From contig JAFZNE010000129.1 of assembly GCA_017553035.1 (NCBI GenBank), forward strand, positions 1 to 36,504: a stretch of DNA of 36,504 bases, given 5' to 3'. A model generated the notes under the pieces. The model did not search any database. It worked only from the letters and a program-made list of their open reading frames with translations, and was not told the origin of the DNA. The DNA comes from Lachnospiraceae bacterium. Its GTDB lineage: Bacteria > Bacillota > Clostridia > Lachnospirales > Lachnospiraceae. Numbering within the stretch: position 1 is the stretch's first letter; each line of letters begins with the position of its first letter. The translations under genes were made by a program, and so were the position numbers. Shown in pieces: positions 1-7,773 of this stretch.

Positions 1-1343
1 CCATTTCCAGAATGATCTACGGTATGGCATCGGCTTATATGCTTACCGGTGAGGAAAGATTCCTCGAAGCTGCCGAGAAGGGCTGCAAGTATATGCAGGA
101 TCATCTCAAATTCTACGATACCGACGAGAACATCGTGTACTGGTATCATGGCATAGATGTTAAGGATGGCAGGGAACACAAGGTATTCGCGTCCGAATTC
201 GGTGACGATTATGATGCGATCCCCATGTACGAGCAGATCTATGCTCTTGCGGGAATGACCCAGACATATCGTATTACCGGTAATCCTTCGATCTACCGCG
301 ATATCAAGATGACTGTCGATCTGTTCGAGCATTTCCATGATAAGGAAAGAGGAGGCTACTATTCACATATCGATCCTATCTTCCTCGATCCGCTCGCTGA
401 AAGCCTCGGAGGCAACAAGGGCAAGAAGAACTGGAACTCGGTAGGTGATCATGCTCCCGCATATCTGATCAATCTGTGTCTTGCCACCGATGAGAAGAAG
501 TATTGGGATTTCCTGGTTGAGACCGCCGATACCATTACCGGTCATTTCCAGGATTATGATAATTCACCGTTCGTTCAGGAAAAATTCAACGAAGACTGGT
601 CTCATGATTATCATTGGGGCTGGCAGCAGAACAGAGGCGTTGTCGGACATAACCTCAAGATCGCATGGAACCTGATGCGTATCAACAGTTACGCGCCCAC
701 GGATGAATATGTCAAATTTGCCGAGACTATCGCCGAGAAGATGCCTCATGTAGGTATGGATATACAGCGTTTCGGCTGGTATGACGTTATGGAGCGTAAG
801 ACATTCGACGGTGAAGATTTCCACCGCTTCGCATGGCATGACAGAAAAGCATGGTGGCAGCAGGAACAGGGTATTCTTGCTTATCAGATCCTGTACGGTA
901 TCCTCGGTAAGGAAGATTATCTCAAATATGCAAGAGAGTCCGCTGCTTTCTACAATTCGTTCTTCCTCGATCATGATGACGGTGCCGTTTATTTCAATGT
1001 TTTGAACAACGGTCTGCCTTATCTGCTCGGAACAGAGCGTATGAAAGGTTCCCACTCGATGAGTGCTTATCATTCGGTTGAGCTTTGCTACCTTTCTGCG
1101 GTATATATCAATATGCTTGCCACAAAGAAGCCTCTTGATCTGTATTTCAAGCCCGAGCCCGGTGCATTCAGGGATGATATACTTCATGTTTCACCCGATA
1201 TACTTCCGAAGGGTTCGGTCAAGATCGACTCCGTAACCGTTAACGGAACAGCATGGGATAAGTTCGACGCAGACGCGCTGACCGTAACCATCCCCGCTAC
1301 CAATACGGCTCCGAAGATCAAAGTTACTCTGAAACCCGTATGA
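1..1343 (+). CDS. AGE-family sugar epimerase/isomerase-like protein, 5' partial
   Basis: The frame is open to the left edge (codons I-S-R precede the first ATG at 12), so the N-terminus is missing, probably some 60 or more residues. The visible part has the alternating helix pattern of the N-acylglucosamine 2-epimerase / cellobiose 2-epimerase (alpha/alpha)6 barrel. It includes the family-like segments VVGHNLKIAWNLMR, KAWWQQEQG and SAYHSVELCYL, which carry the usual histidine and aromatic pocket residues. From about residue 365, counted from the ATG at 12, a short beta-rich tail follows that the core family lacks. No signal peptide can be judged. Members interconvert or isomerise sugars in the cytoplasm; the substrate cannot be read here. 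The gene precedes glgX by 43 bases, suggesting carbohydrate metabolism. The family call is good, the specific enzyme unknown. Confidence 0.8.
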   Translation, partial: ISRMIYGMASAYMLTGEERFLEAAEKGCKYMQDHLKFYDTDENIVYWYHGIDVKDGREHKVFASEFGDDYDAIPMYEQIYALAGMTQTYRITGNPSIYRDIKMTVDLFEHFHDKERGGYYSHIDPIFLDPLAESLGGNKGKKNWNSVGDHAPAYLINLCLATDEKKYWDFLVETADTITGHFQDYDNSPFVQEKFNEDWSHDYHWGWQQNRGVVGHNLKIAWNLMRINSYAPTDEYVKFAETIAEKMPHVGMDIQRFGWYDVMERKTFDGEDFHRFAWHDRKAWWQQEQGILAYQILYGILGKEDYLKYARESAAFYNSFFLDHDDGAVYFNVLNNGLPYLLGTERMKGSHSMSAYHSVELCYLSAVYINMLATKKPLDLYFKPEPGAFRDDILHVSPDILPKGSVKIDSVTVNGTAWDKFDADALTVTIPATNTAPKIKVTLKPV

Positions 1344-1386
1344 ACTAAGAGCAGATGACAGCAACGATCCGTCTGGAGACTTTTAT

Positions 1387-3465
1387 ATGATCAGAATAGA
1401 TGAATATCCTACACATGAGCTGAACGGGATCAAGTACAGATGCGGCCGTGTCCAGCCTTTCGGGGCGAGTGTTGTTTCGAATACCGGGATCAATTTCTCG
1501 ATATTTTCAAAAGATGCAACCTACTGCGAACTGGTCCTGTTCCATCATGGGGCTCCGGAGCCTTTTGCAAGGATACCTTTTCCGGAGGAATTCCGTATCG
1601 GAAATGTATTTTCGATGATCGTTTACGGGCTGGATATCGAGGAAGTGGAATACGGTTACTGTATGGACGGGCCTTATGATCCGGAGCACGGTTACCGGTT
1701 CGACCGCAGCAAGATCCTTCTCGACCCTTATGCCAAGCTTGTAAGCGGAAGAAATGTCTGGGGCAGGGAACCTGACTGGAGCGATCAGTTCCAGCACAGA
1801 GGCTGCGTGATCCTTGAAGACTATGACTGGGAGGGCGATAAGCCGCTTGAGATTCCCATGAAAGATCTGGTGATCTACGAAGCCCATGTCAGAAGCTTTA
1901 CCAAGGATGAATCCAGCGGTGTGCGTTATAAAGGCACATTCGCCGGCATCCTGGATAAGATCCCGTACCTGAAGGAACTGGGAGTCAACTGTATAGAGCT
2001 TCTTCCGATCTTTGAATTCGATGAGTTCGAGAACAGCAGGGTGATAGACGGAGAACGGCTGTATAACTACTGGGGCTATTCGACGGTATGCTTCTATGCA
2101 CCCAAAGCAGGCTATGCGGCATCTGCGCCGCTCGGACTTGCGGCAGACGAGCTGAAGAATCTGATCAAACAGCTGCATAAGGCCGGGATCGAAGTAATGC
2201 TCGACGTTGTTTTCAACCATACGGCAGAAGGCAATGAACAGGGACCTTATATTTCATACAGGGGAATAGATAATAAAACATATTATTTGCTGACACCCGA
2301 CGGTTATTATTATAATTTCAGCGGATGCGGCAATACCATGAACTGTAACAATGCGATAGTCAGAAACTGCATTCTTGACGCTCTGCGTTACTGGGTTTCC
2401 GATTATCATATAGACGGATTCCGTTTCGATCTTGCATCCATCCTGTCAAGGGATGAGAACGGCGCACCGATGACAAGCCCGCCGCTTCTTGAGACACTTG
2501 CGCATGATGCGGTGCTTGGCAAGGCTAAGCTGATCGCGGAAGCCTGGGATGCCGGCGGTCTGTATCAGGTAGGCAGTTTCCCGGCCTGGGGAAGATGGGC
2601 GGAATGGAACGGCAAGTATCGCGACTGTATCAGGAAATTCATAAAGAGTACCGCAGAATGCGGACCGGAACTGGTATGGAGGCTGAAAGGTTCTCCCGAC
2701 CTGTACGGCAACCGGAATTCGGATGCTTCGATCAATTTCATTACCTGCCATGACGGATTTACGCTTCTCGATATGGTTTCATACAACGAGAAACATAACA
2801 TGGCCAACGGAGAGGATAACAGGGACGGCAACAATGACAATGACAGCTGGAACTGTGGGATCGAAGGCGAAACGGACAATGAAGAAGTACTGAAACTCAG
2901 GAACAGACAGGTTAAAAATGCCGCTGGACTGCTGCTTTTGAGCCGCGGGATCCCGATGATCCTGTCGGGTGACGAATTCGGCAATACACAGTCGGGCAAC
3001 AACAACGCATATTGTCAGGATAACGCTATTTCATGGCTCGACTGGAACAAACTGAAAGAACATAAGGACATTTTCGACTTCTTCAGGAAGATGATCGCTT
3101 TCCGTCTGCAGCATCCGGTAATGCGGAGAAGTGATTTTTACACCGGACAGAATATGCTCGGTTATCCGGAAATGTCATTCCATGGCACCAGACCATGGGA
3201 ACTGGATGAAAATGCTCCCTTCCTGTCATTTGGCTTTATGTATGCCGAACCGGCTGCATATTACGGAACCGGCGAGGATGCATTTATATACTGTGCGGTC
3301 AATGCGTACTGGGAAGATGTGACATTCGAACTTCCCGTGATCCCGGAAGGAATGAAGTGGGAGGTAGTCGCATATACAGGCAGTGAACAGCCGGAGAAAT
3401 GCAGCGTTGACAACGGAAATGTTCATCTTATGGGAAGGAGCCTTATGGTCCTTATAGGGCACTGA
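1387..3465 (+). CDS. glgX: Glycogen debranching enzyme, GlgX/isoamylase type (GH13)
   Basis: This 692-residue protein has the GlgX/isoamylase architecture. An N-terminal CBM48-like beta domain (about 20-130, with GINFSIFSKDA and YGYCMDGPYDPEHGYRF) precedes the GH13 barrel. The catalytic triad is visible: nucleophile Asp348 in DGFRFDLAS, acid/base Glu385 in LIAEAWDAGG, and Asp456 in ITCHDGFTLLD. Region I reads DVVFNHTAEG. A small beta domain closes the protein. The family cuts alpha-1,6 branches of glycogen or limit dextrins in the cytoplasm, and no signal peptide is present. The length is close to typical GlgX proteins. It probably works with the alpha-amylase at 17318 in internal glycogen or maltodextrin turnover; that link is inference. 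Confidence 0.9.
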   Translation: MIRIDEYPTHELNGIKYRCGRVQPFGASVVSNTGINFSIFSKDATYCELVLFHHGAPEPFARIPFPEEFRIGNVFSMIVYGLDIEEVEYGYCMDGPYDPEHGYRFDRSKILLDPYAKLVSGRNVWGREPDWSDQFQHRGCVILEDYDWEGDKPLEIPMKDLVIYEAHVRSFTKDESSGVRYKGTFAGILDKIPYLKELGVNCIELLPIFEFDEFENSRVIDGERLYNYWGYSTVCFYAPKAGYAASAPLGLAADELKNLIKQLHKAGIEVMLDVVFNHTAEGNEQGPYISYRGIDNKTYYLLTPDGYYYNFSGCGNTMNCNNAIVRNCILDALRYWVSDYHIDGFRFDLASILSRDENGAPMTSPPLLETLAHDAVLGKAKLIAEAWDAGGLYQVGSFPAWGRWAEWNGKYRDCIRKFIKSTAECGPELVWRLKGSPDLYGNRNSDASINFITCHDGFTLLDMVSYNEKHNMANGEDNRDGNNDNDSWNCGIEGETDNEEVLKLRNRQVKNAAGLLLLSRGIPMILSGDEFGNTQSGNNNAYCQDNAISWLDWNKLKEHKDIFDFFRKMIAFRLQHPVMRRSDFYTGQNMLGYPEMSFHGTRPWELDENAPFLSFGFMYAEPAAYYGTGEDAFIYCAVNAYWEDVTFELPVIPEGMKWEVVAYTGSEQPEKCSVDNGNVHLMGRSLMVLIGH

Positions 3466-3569
3466 GGATACGCAGGGGGATCATTCCGAAATACCCTGGC
3501 GGATCCTGAAAGATCAATGTAAGCGATCAGTTTATCTGTTCGTATAAAAAGGTTAAGGAGGAGTAGAAA

Positions 3570-3872
3570 ATGTTTGAGTTCAATGTAACCAACAACGAAG
3601 GAGAAGTTGATGTTGACCTTAAGGGAAGGCTTGATGCGACCGTAGCCCCTCAGCTTCATGAGGAGATGGCCAAGCTTCAGGGCTCCGATATCAAGAAGGT
3701 TACCTTCAATGTCAAGGATCTTGAGTATATCGCAAGTGCAGGCCTCAGGGTGATCATATTTGCGAAGCAGAAACTCGGTGCCGATACCGAGATTTTCATG
3801 AAGGATGTTAATGAGGATGTTAAGCAGGTTATCGAAATGACCGGCTGCGACAATTTCGTAACGATCCTCTGA
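3570..3872 (+). CDS. STAS-domain anti-sigma factor antagonist-like protein (RsbV/SpoIIAA type)
   Basis: This 100-residue single STAS domain has the signature LEYIASAGLR. By alignment with RsbV/SpoIIAA, the phosphorylatable serine is Ser56, two residues before the conserved Gly. A strong AAGGAGG site (3555-3561) lies 8 bases upstream of the ATG. In partner switching such proteins bind an RsbW-type kinase when unphosphorylated and are reset by a PP2C phosphatase. No kinase or phosphatase is adjacent; the nearest kinase-like domain is fused to the MATE protein at 15185. It is a paralogue of the STAS protein at 26969. It begins a run of small metabolic genes and ends 12 bases before a DJ-1-like gene, so it is probably co-transcribed with them. 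The upstream gap (3466-3569) shows no convincing promoter, only a TATAAA at 3543-3548. Confidence 0.9.
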   Translation: MFEFNVTNNEGEVDVDLKGRLDATVAPQLHEEMAKLQGSDIKKVTFNVKDLEYIASAGLRVIIFAKQKLGADTEIFMKDVNEDVKQVIEMTGCDNFVTIL

Positions 3873-3884
3873 TCGGAGGCTGCC

Positions 3885-4448
3885 ATGGCTCAGAAAATCG
3901 GTATTCTGATAGAAAACAGATTTATTGAAAAAGAGATCTTCTATTATCAGTCGTATTTTGCCAACGCGGGATACGATGTGGTGCTGCTCACAAGATTGTG
4001 GGGCCAGCCCGAGCTCACTTTCAAGGGCCTTGAGTTTCAGGCGGAGATAAGAGCAAATACAAGTTTTGAGGATCTAAGCGATGACGATCTTAAGGATTAC
4101 GCGGCTATAATCGCTCCGGCAGGTTATGTTTCCGATTATCTCCTCTATGAGGAGAAACCCGGAACTCCTTCTCCTGCCTGCAGGTTTATCGAGCGCATCA
4201 TGAAAGACAAGAACATCATCAAGGGATTTATCTGCCACTCGTTATGGATCGCCGGACCGATCTGCGGTATTTTCAAAGGCAGAAAGGTAACATGCCATAA
4301 CAATATTTATTCACATGTCGTAAATGCGGGAATGGATTATCAGGACGCCGACATATTTGTCGATGACGATCTTATTACCGCAAGGACCGGCGGACATCAT
4401 GCTCCGTTCGCGGAATGCATAGTCAAGAATATCAGAAAGCAGGGGTGA
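3885..4448 (+). CDS. DJ-1/PfpI family protein (187 aa)
   Basis: The protein has the DJ-1/PfpI/class I amidotransferase-like fold with a nucleophile elbow GFICHSLW placing Cys117-His118, as in PfpI-type members. An acidic residue near the N-terminus (IENRFIEKE) could complete the site. The N-terminal strand KIGILIENRF is typical. The family includes proteases, glyoxalase III-like enzymes, deglycase-like proteins and stress chaperones, so the reaction cannot be named. It is cytoplasmic with no signal peptide. The start ATG follows a GGAGG site (3876-3880) by only 4 bases. It sits between the STAS gene and a cupin, 5 bases before the latter, in what looks like one operon. A second, longer DJ-1-like protein follows at 4874. 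Confidence 0.85.
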   Translation: MAQKIGILIENRFIEKEIFYYQSYFANAGYDVVLLTRLWGQPELTFKGLEFQAEIRANTSFEDLSDDDLKDYAAIIAPAGYVSDYLLYEEKPGTPSPACRFIERIMKDKNIIKGFICHSLWIAGPICGIFKGRKVTCHNNIYSHVVNAGMDYQDADIFVDDDLITARTGGHHAPFAECIVKNIRKQG

Positions 4449-4453
4449 GTAAC

Positions 4454-4798
4454 ATGTATGAAAATGCGATAATCATACGCAGCAAGCTTCGCAAGAAGAA
4501 AACCGCAGAAGGCATATTGATGCAGGAACTCGGCAGAGGACAGAGAATGAACGGTCTTCACTGGAATATGGAAGACGGTGCGATAGTTGACTGGCATTCC
4601 CATGAAGCGGAACAGTTCGGCTATGTTATCAAAGGTGGTTTTAAGATTTGGCTTGACAGCGAGGAATTTGAGATCCATGAAGGCGACTGCTACTTTGTTC
4701 CTCCGAATGTTAAGCATAAATTCATTGCTTTGGGCGAGACCGAAGCGATCGACCTGTTCAATCCGATCAAGGAGGACATTCCGAAGGAGATCGAATAG
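4454..4798 (+). CDS. Small cupin-domain protein (114 aa)
   Basis: This single-domain cupin carries a first metal-binding motif WHSHEAEQFGYVIKGG (His48, His50, Glu53 or Gln54 as candidate ligands) and a second motif EGDCYFVPPNVKHKF (His88). The start at 4454 is preferred over an in-frame ATG at 4415: it clears the upstream gene, has a GGGGTGAG site just before it, and the extra residues would lie inside the preceding coding region. Small cupins bind a metal and act as isomerases, dioxygenases or sugar-binding sensors; the substrate is unknown. It lies between two DJ-1-like genes, which suggests handling of a reactive carbonyl or small acid, but that is inference only. Confidence 0.85.
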   Translation: MYENAIIIRSKLRKKKTAEGILMQELGRGQRMNGLHWNMEDGAIVDWHSHEAEQFGYVIKGGFKIWLDSEEFEIHEGDCYFVPPNVKHKFIALGETEAIDLFNPIKEDIPKEIE

Positions 4799-4873
4799 AA
4801 CGGTGCAGGCTAATATGTGGATGTAGAGCCGCAAACGACGGCGGCATCAAAATAAAGAAAAGGAGAAAGAAAT

Positions 4874-5686
4874 ATGGGAAAATTAAAAGTACTGGTATGC
4901 GCTACCAACTATGGTTCATGGGGTGAAGAACTTCAGGCACCCTGGGATATCCTGAAAAAAGCCGGATATGACCTTACTCTTGCTACTCCCAAGGGACTTA
5001 AGCCCCTTCCGCTGACAATCAGCGTTGACCCTGATTTTGTTGACGGAGTACAGAACATTAAGACCAATCCTCCCGAAGTATGTGACAGGATCAAGGAACT
5101 CGTTAAGGGTGATGAATGGGCTCATCCGATCAAGATCAAGGATGCCAAGATGTCCGATTATGATGCACTTGTTCTTACAGGCGGCCTCGGCGCTATGATC
5201 GATGTTGCCAATGATTACAATACCCATAAGCTTATCCGTGATGCTTTCTATGACGGCAAGATCATCGGTTCGCTCTGCTACGCTGTAGCGGCACTTGTAT
5301 TCTGCCGTGATCCCAAGATGGATTACAAGAGCGTTGTATACGGCAAGAACATTACCGCTCATCCGAGAGCATGGGATTTCTACGGACCCGATATGGCAGC
5401 TGGATATGAACTGTGGGGCGCAACCGAAGATAACAAGGGTACCGACGTTATCACTCCCGGCTTCCTGTATCCTATCGAGGATCTTATCAGGGACGCAGTA
5501 GGACCCAACGGAAACTGCATCGCAAGAAACAGCGCCAGCAGAGAGGATCCCGAGGCTAATTTCTCATATCCTTTCATCACCGCTGCATCGGTTGAGTCAT
5601 CTATAGCTTACGGCAAGCTCCTTGTTAAGGTACTTGATAAGGTTGCTGCAGGTGAGGATGTTTCAAAGCAGAATATTCATCTTTGA
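4874..5686 (+). CDS. DJ-1/PfpI superfamily protein, Hsp31-like (270 aa)
   Basis: This longer DJ-1 superfamily member resembles the Hsp31/glyoxalase III branch in length. It opens with KVLVCATNYGSWGEE, where Glu18 or Glu19 is the conserved acidic residue, and has the nucleophile elbow GSLCYAVAAL with Cys135. The usual PGGHG loop is replaced by TGGLGAM, so a catalytic His is not obvious at that point. The end, PFITAASVESS, resembles the family's closing motif. An AAAGGAGAAAG ribosome site lies just upstream. Hsp31-type proteins act on methylglyoxal-type aldehydes or as holdases; which applies here cannot be told. It is the last gene before a hairpin at 5746 and probably ends the operon that starts with the STAS gene. 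Confidence 0.82.
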   Translation: MGKLKVLVCATNYGSWGEELQAPWDILKKAGYDLTLATPKGLKPLPLTISVDPDFVDGVQNIKTNPPEVCDRIKELVKGDEWAHPIKIKDAKMSDYDALVLTGGLGAMIDVANDYNTHKLIRDAFYDGKIIGSLCYAVAALVFCRDPKMDYKSVVYGKNITAHPRAWDFYGPDMAAGYELWGATEDNKGTDVITPGFLYPIEDLIRDAVGPNGNCIARNSASREDPEANFSYPFITAASVESSIAYGKLLVKVLDKVAAGEDVSKQNIHL

Positions 5687-5745
5687 TTTCATGCGGCGGA
5701 TGAAACAGGCTGCCAATTGATACTTAAGTAACAGATCAATAGAGA

Positions 5746-5805
5746 GGGGCAAAGAAGCAAAGCGGCATATAAGGCTTACGTGCGACTTTGCCCCATTTTA
5801 ATTTT
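5746..5805 (+). terminator. Long hairpin followed by T-rich run (terminator or leader attenuator)
   Basis: A perfect 9-bp inverted repeat (GGGGCAAAG at 5746-5754, CTTTGCCCC at 5786-5794) encloses a 31-base loop with a smaller internal AAGC/GCTT pairing, and is followed by ATTTTAATTTT. This fits an intrinsic terminator after the DJ-1 gene. Because it lies 50-110 bases before the next gene, it could also be a regulatory leader. No clear promoter was seen after it (TTGAAA at 5813 lacks a good -10). Confidence 0.5.
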
Positions 5806-5844
5806 GCGGCACTTGAAATTAGTTGCTGATGTTTACTACTTTAC

Positions 5845-5850
5845 AGGAGG
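5845..5850 (+). promoter_or_regulatory. Ribosome binding site AGGAGG deciding the tautomerase start
   Basis: A full AGGAGG sits 7 bases before ATG 5858. It selects that codon over an in-frame ATG at 5780, which lies inside the hairpin and would hide the N-terminal proline needed by the tautomerase family. Confidence 0.85.
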
Positions 5851-5857
5851 ATTCGGT

Positions 5858-6088
5858 ATGCCTTGCATTACTGTTCAGAGTTTGGAATTGGCTGAAAGTC
5901 AGAAAAAACGGATCGCAGAGAAATATATTGAGATTTTTTCAGAAGAAACAGGTGTGCCCAGAGACAGGGTTTATTTATTTTTTGACGGTTATACGCTCGA
6001 TAATGCGGCGACCGACGGAAAACTGTTCTCGGATCGTAAAATAGGTCCCATACGCGGAAAGTTTAATGAAGAGGAGTGGAATAAGTAA
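5858..6088 (+). CDS. 4-oxalocrotonate tautomerase-like protein (76 aa)
   Basis: Starting at 5858, the protein begins Met-Pro-Cys-Ile-Thr, giving the N-terminal catalytic proline of the tautomerase superfamily once methionine is removed. The rest (LAESQKKRIAEKYIEIFSEETGVPRDRVYLFF) matches the helix-strand pattern and the 60-80 residue size of 4-OT-like subunits, which assemble as oligomers and tautomerise keto/enol acids. The stop codon overlaps the next ATG by one base (TAATG at 6086-6090), implying translational coupling to the ThDP enzyme. The pair may act in sequence on a 2-keto acid; the substrate is not known. Confidence 0.85.
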   Translation: MPCITVQSLELAESQKKRIAEKYIEIFSEETGVPRDRVYLFFDGYTLDNAATDGKLFSDRKIGPIRGKFNEEEWNK

Positions 6089-7755
6089 TGGATGTTAATC
6101 AGGCTATTGTAAAAATATTGGAAGAGACAGGCAGGGTGTCACATGTATTCGGAAGTACAGGACAGGTAAACGCTTCCATGCTTCTTGCACTCAGGGATTC
6201 TGATAAAATAAAGACCGTGGTCGTAAGGAACGAGCAGGCGGCTTCGTTCATGGCCTGCGGTTATACTATGTTCAACCCCGACAACCTGGGCGTATGCTTT
6301 GCCACAGGCGGCCCCGGGGCTTTTAATCTGTTTTCGGGCATGGCAGTAGCATATTCGGATTCACTGCCCATAATAGGCATTACAGGCTACGCGTCGGCAA
6401 ATGTCCGCGGTAAGGGCTGCTTGAACGAGTCATCGGGATTGTCACGTACACCCGATTCACACAAGATGTTCTCGGCAACGACCAAGAAATCTTACATAGT
6501 AGAGGACGGATCGCAGATCTGCGATATCATGGAAGATGCGATCAATACAGCATTTGACGGACGTCCCGGACCTGTACACGTTCATGTTCCCAAGAACATT
6601 ACCAGAGCAGAAGTTCCCAATTTCAGATCGATCAAACTGAATATCAAACCGGTGAAGGCTAAGGAAAAGTGCGCGGAAGAATTTGCCGCACGCATCATCA
6701 AAGGTATCGAAAAGAAAGAGAATATCCTTTTGCTGGTCGGATACGGCTGTATCAGGGCAGGCGCCAAGGAAGAACTGCTCAAACTCATCAATGATTATAA
6801 GATCCCGTTTGTGACCACGATGGACGCAAAAGGCTTCCTTCCCGAAGACCACAAGCTCTCACTCGGTATTTTCGGAACTACCGGTGATCCCGTGGCAATG
6901 GAATATTTTGATAAGGCCGATCTGGTGCTTGCAGTCGGTAATTCATTTGCCGAGAATGCGACCCTTCTGTTTAAAGAGGATCTGTATGAAAACAAGACCC
7001 TTATGCATATCAATATAGATCCGCATGAGGTAAATAAAGTATATCCTGCCGATTATTCCATGATCGCAGATGCCAGGTCGGCATTATCCGCGATCCTTGC
7101 CTCTATGGACAAGCTGAAAGGCAGTGTTACCGCATTCGATCCCGCGATCTCGACGGACAAGAAGAAATGGATCGATATGGACAATGTAGGCAATCCCGAA
7201 AAGATGCATCCCGCGGATGTTGCCAGAGCCATCTCTGCGGTAGCTCCAGAAAACGCGATCATCATGGGTGATGCCGGATCGCATATGCTGTGGCTGTCGG
7301 AGTACATGAAGCTTACAGGCAACCAGCGTTATCAGAACCCGGGTAGTTTCGGACCCATGGCGAGCCATACCAACGGCTGTATCGGCGTTAAATGCGCGAA
7401 CCCGGATAAAGTCGTGATCTCCGGTTCGGGTGACGGATGCTATCTGATGGCAGGTTTCGAATTACTGACCGCGGTACAGAATGATATTCCGGTTATCTGG
7501 GTTATCTTTAATAACGGCGAATTTAATGTTATCAAGAAATTCCTCCTGAACATGTTCAACGAGCATGCATATATGTCATTCCTCAATCCGGATTATGTAA
7601 AATTTGCCGAAAGCTGCGGTGCGACCGGAATGCGCGTGACCAACAGGCAGGAGCTTGAAGATGCGTTGAAGAAAGCGATCGCGTTAAATAAACCGGTTGT
7701 GATAGATGCGGTAATAGACGGCGATGTATACGCAAACATGAATAAATCTATGTGA
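6088..7755 (+). CDS. Thiamine diphosphate-dependent enzyme, acetolactate synthase/decarboxylase-like
   Basis: This 555-residue protein has the three-domain layout of the acetolactate synthase / benzoylformate decarboxylase superfamily: an N-terminal PYR domain with the cofactor-activating Glu49 in VVVRNEQAA, a central domain (about 190-340), and a C-terminal PP domain with the metal-diphosphate motif GDG (448-450) ending in Asn475-Asn476. The size fits catalytic subunits. Members decarboxylate or ligate 2-keto acids in the cytoplasm. Residue-level specificity could not be assigned. The absence of ilvN, ilvC or other branched-chain genes argues against a housekeeping ilvB. It is translationally coupled to the tautomerase and followed after 18 bases by the DUF1566 gene, so it may share an operon with both. 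Confidence 0.87.
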   Translation: MDVNQAIVKILEETGRVSHVFGSTGQVNASMLLALRDSDKIKTVVVRNEQAASFMACGYTMFNPDNLGVCFATGGPGAFNLFSGMAVAYSDSLPIIGITGYASANVRGKGCLNESSGLSRTPDSHKMFSATTKKSYIVEDGSQICDIMEDAINTAFDGRPGPVHVHVPKNITRAEVPNFRSIKLNIKPVKAKEKCAEEFAARIIKGIEKKENILLLVGYGCIRAGAKEELLKLINDYKIPFVTTMDAKGFLPEDHKLSLGIFGTTGDPVAMEYFDKADLVLAVGNSFAENATLLFKEDLYENKTLMHINIDPHEVNKVYPADYSMIADARSALSAILASMDKLKGSVTAFDPAISTDKKKWIDMDNVGNPEKMHPADVARAISAVAPENAIIMGDAGSHMLWLSEYMKLTGNQRYQNPGSFGPMASHTNGCIGVKCANPDKVVISGSGDGCYLMAGFELLTAVQNDIPVIWVIFNNGEFNVIKKFLLNMFNEHAYMSFLNPDYVKFAESCGATGMRVTNRQELEDALKKAIALNKPVVIDAVIDGDVYANMNKSM

Positions 7756-7773
7756 TGATGGGAGTTGAAGCGG

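Noticed and set aside
3543-3548. TATAAA as a -10 box for the STAS gene
   Set aside because: No acceptable -35 lies 16-18 bases upstream, so a promoter is not claimed.
6088-7755. Biosynthetic acetolactate synthase (ilvB)
   Set aside because: No regulatory subunit or other branched-chain genes are adjacent, and the neighbours are a tautomerase and a DUF1566 protein. Only the family-level call is kept.
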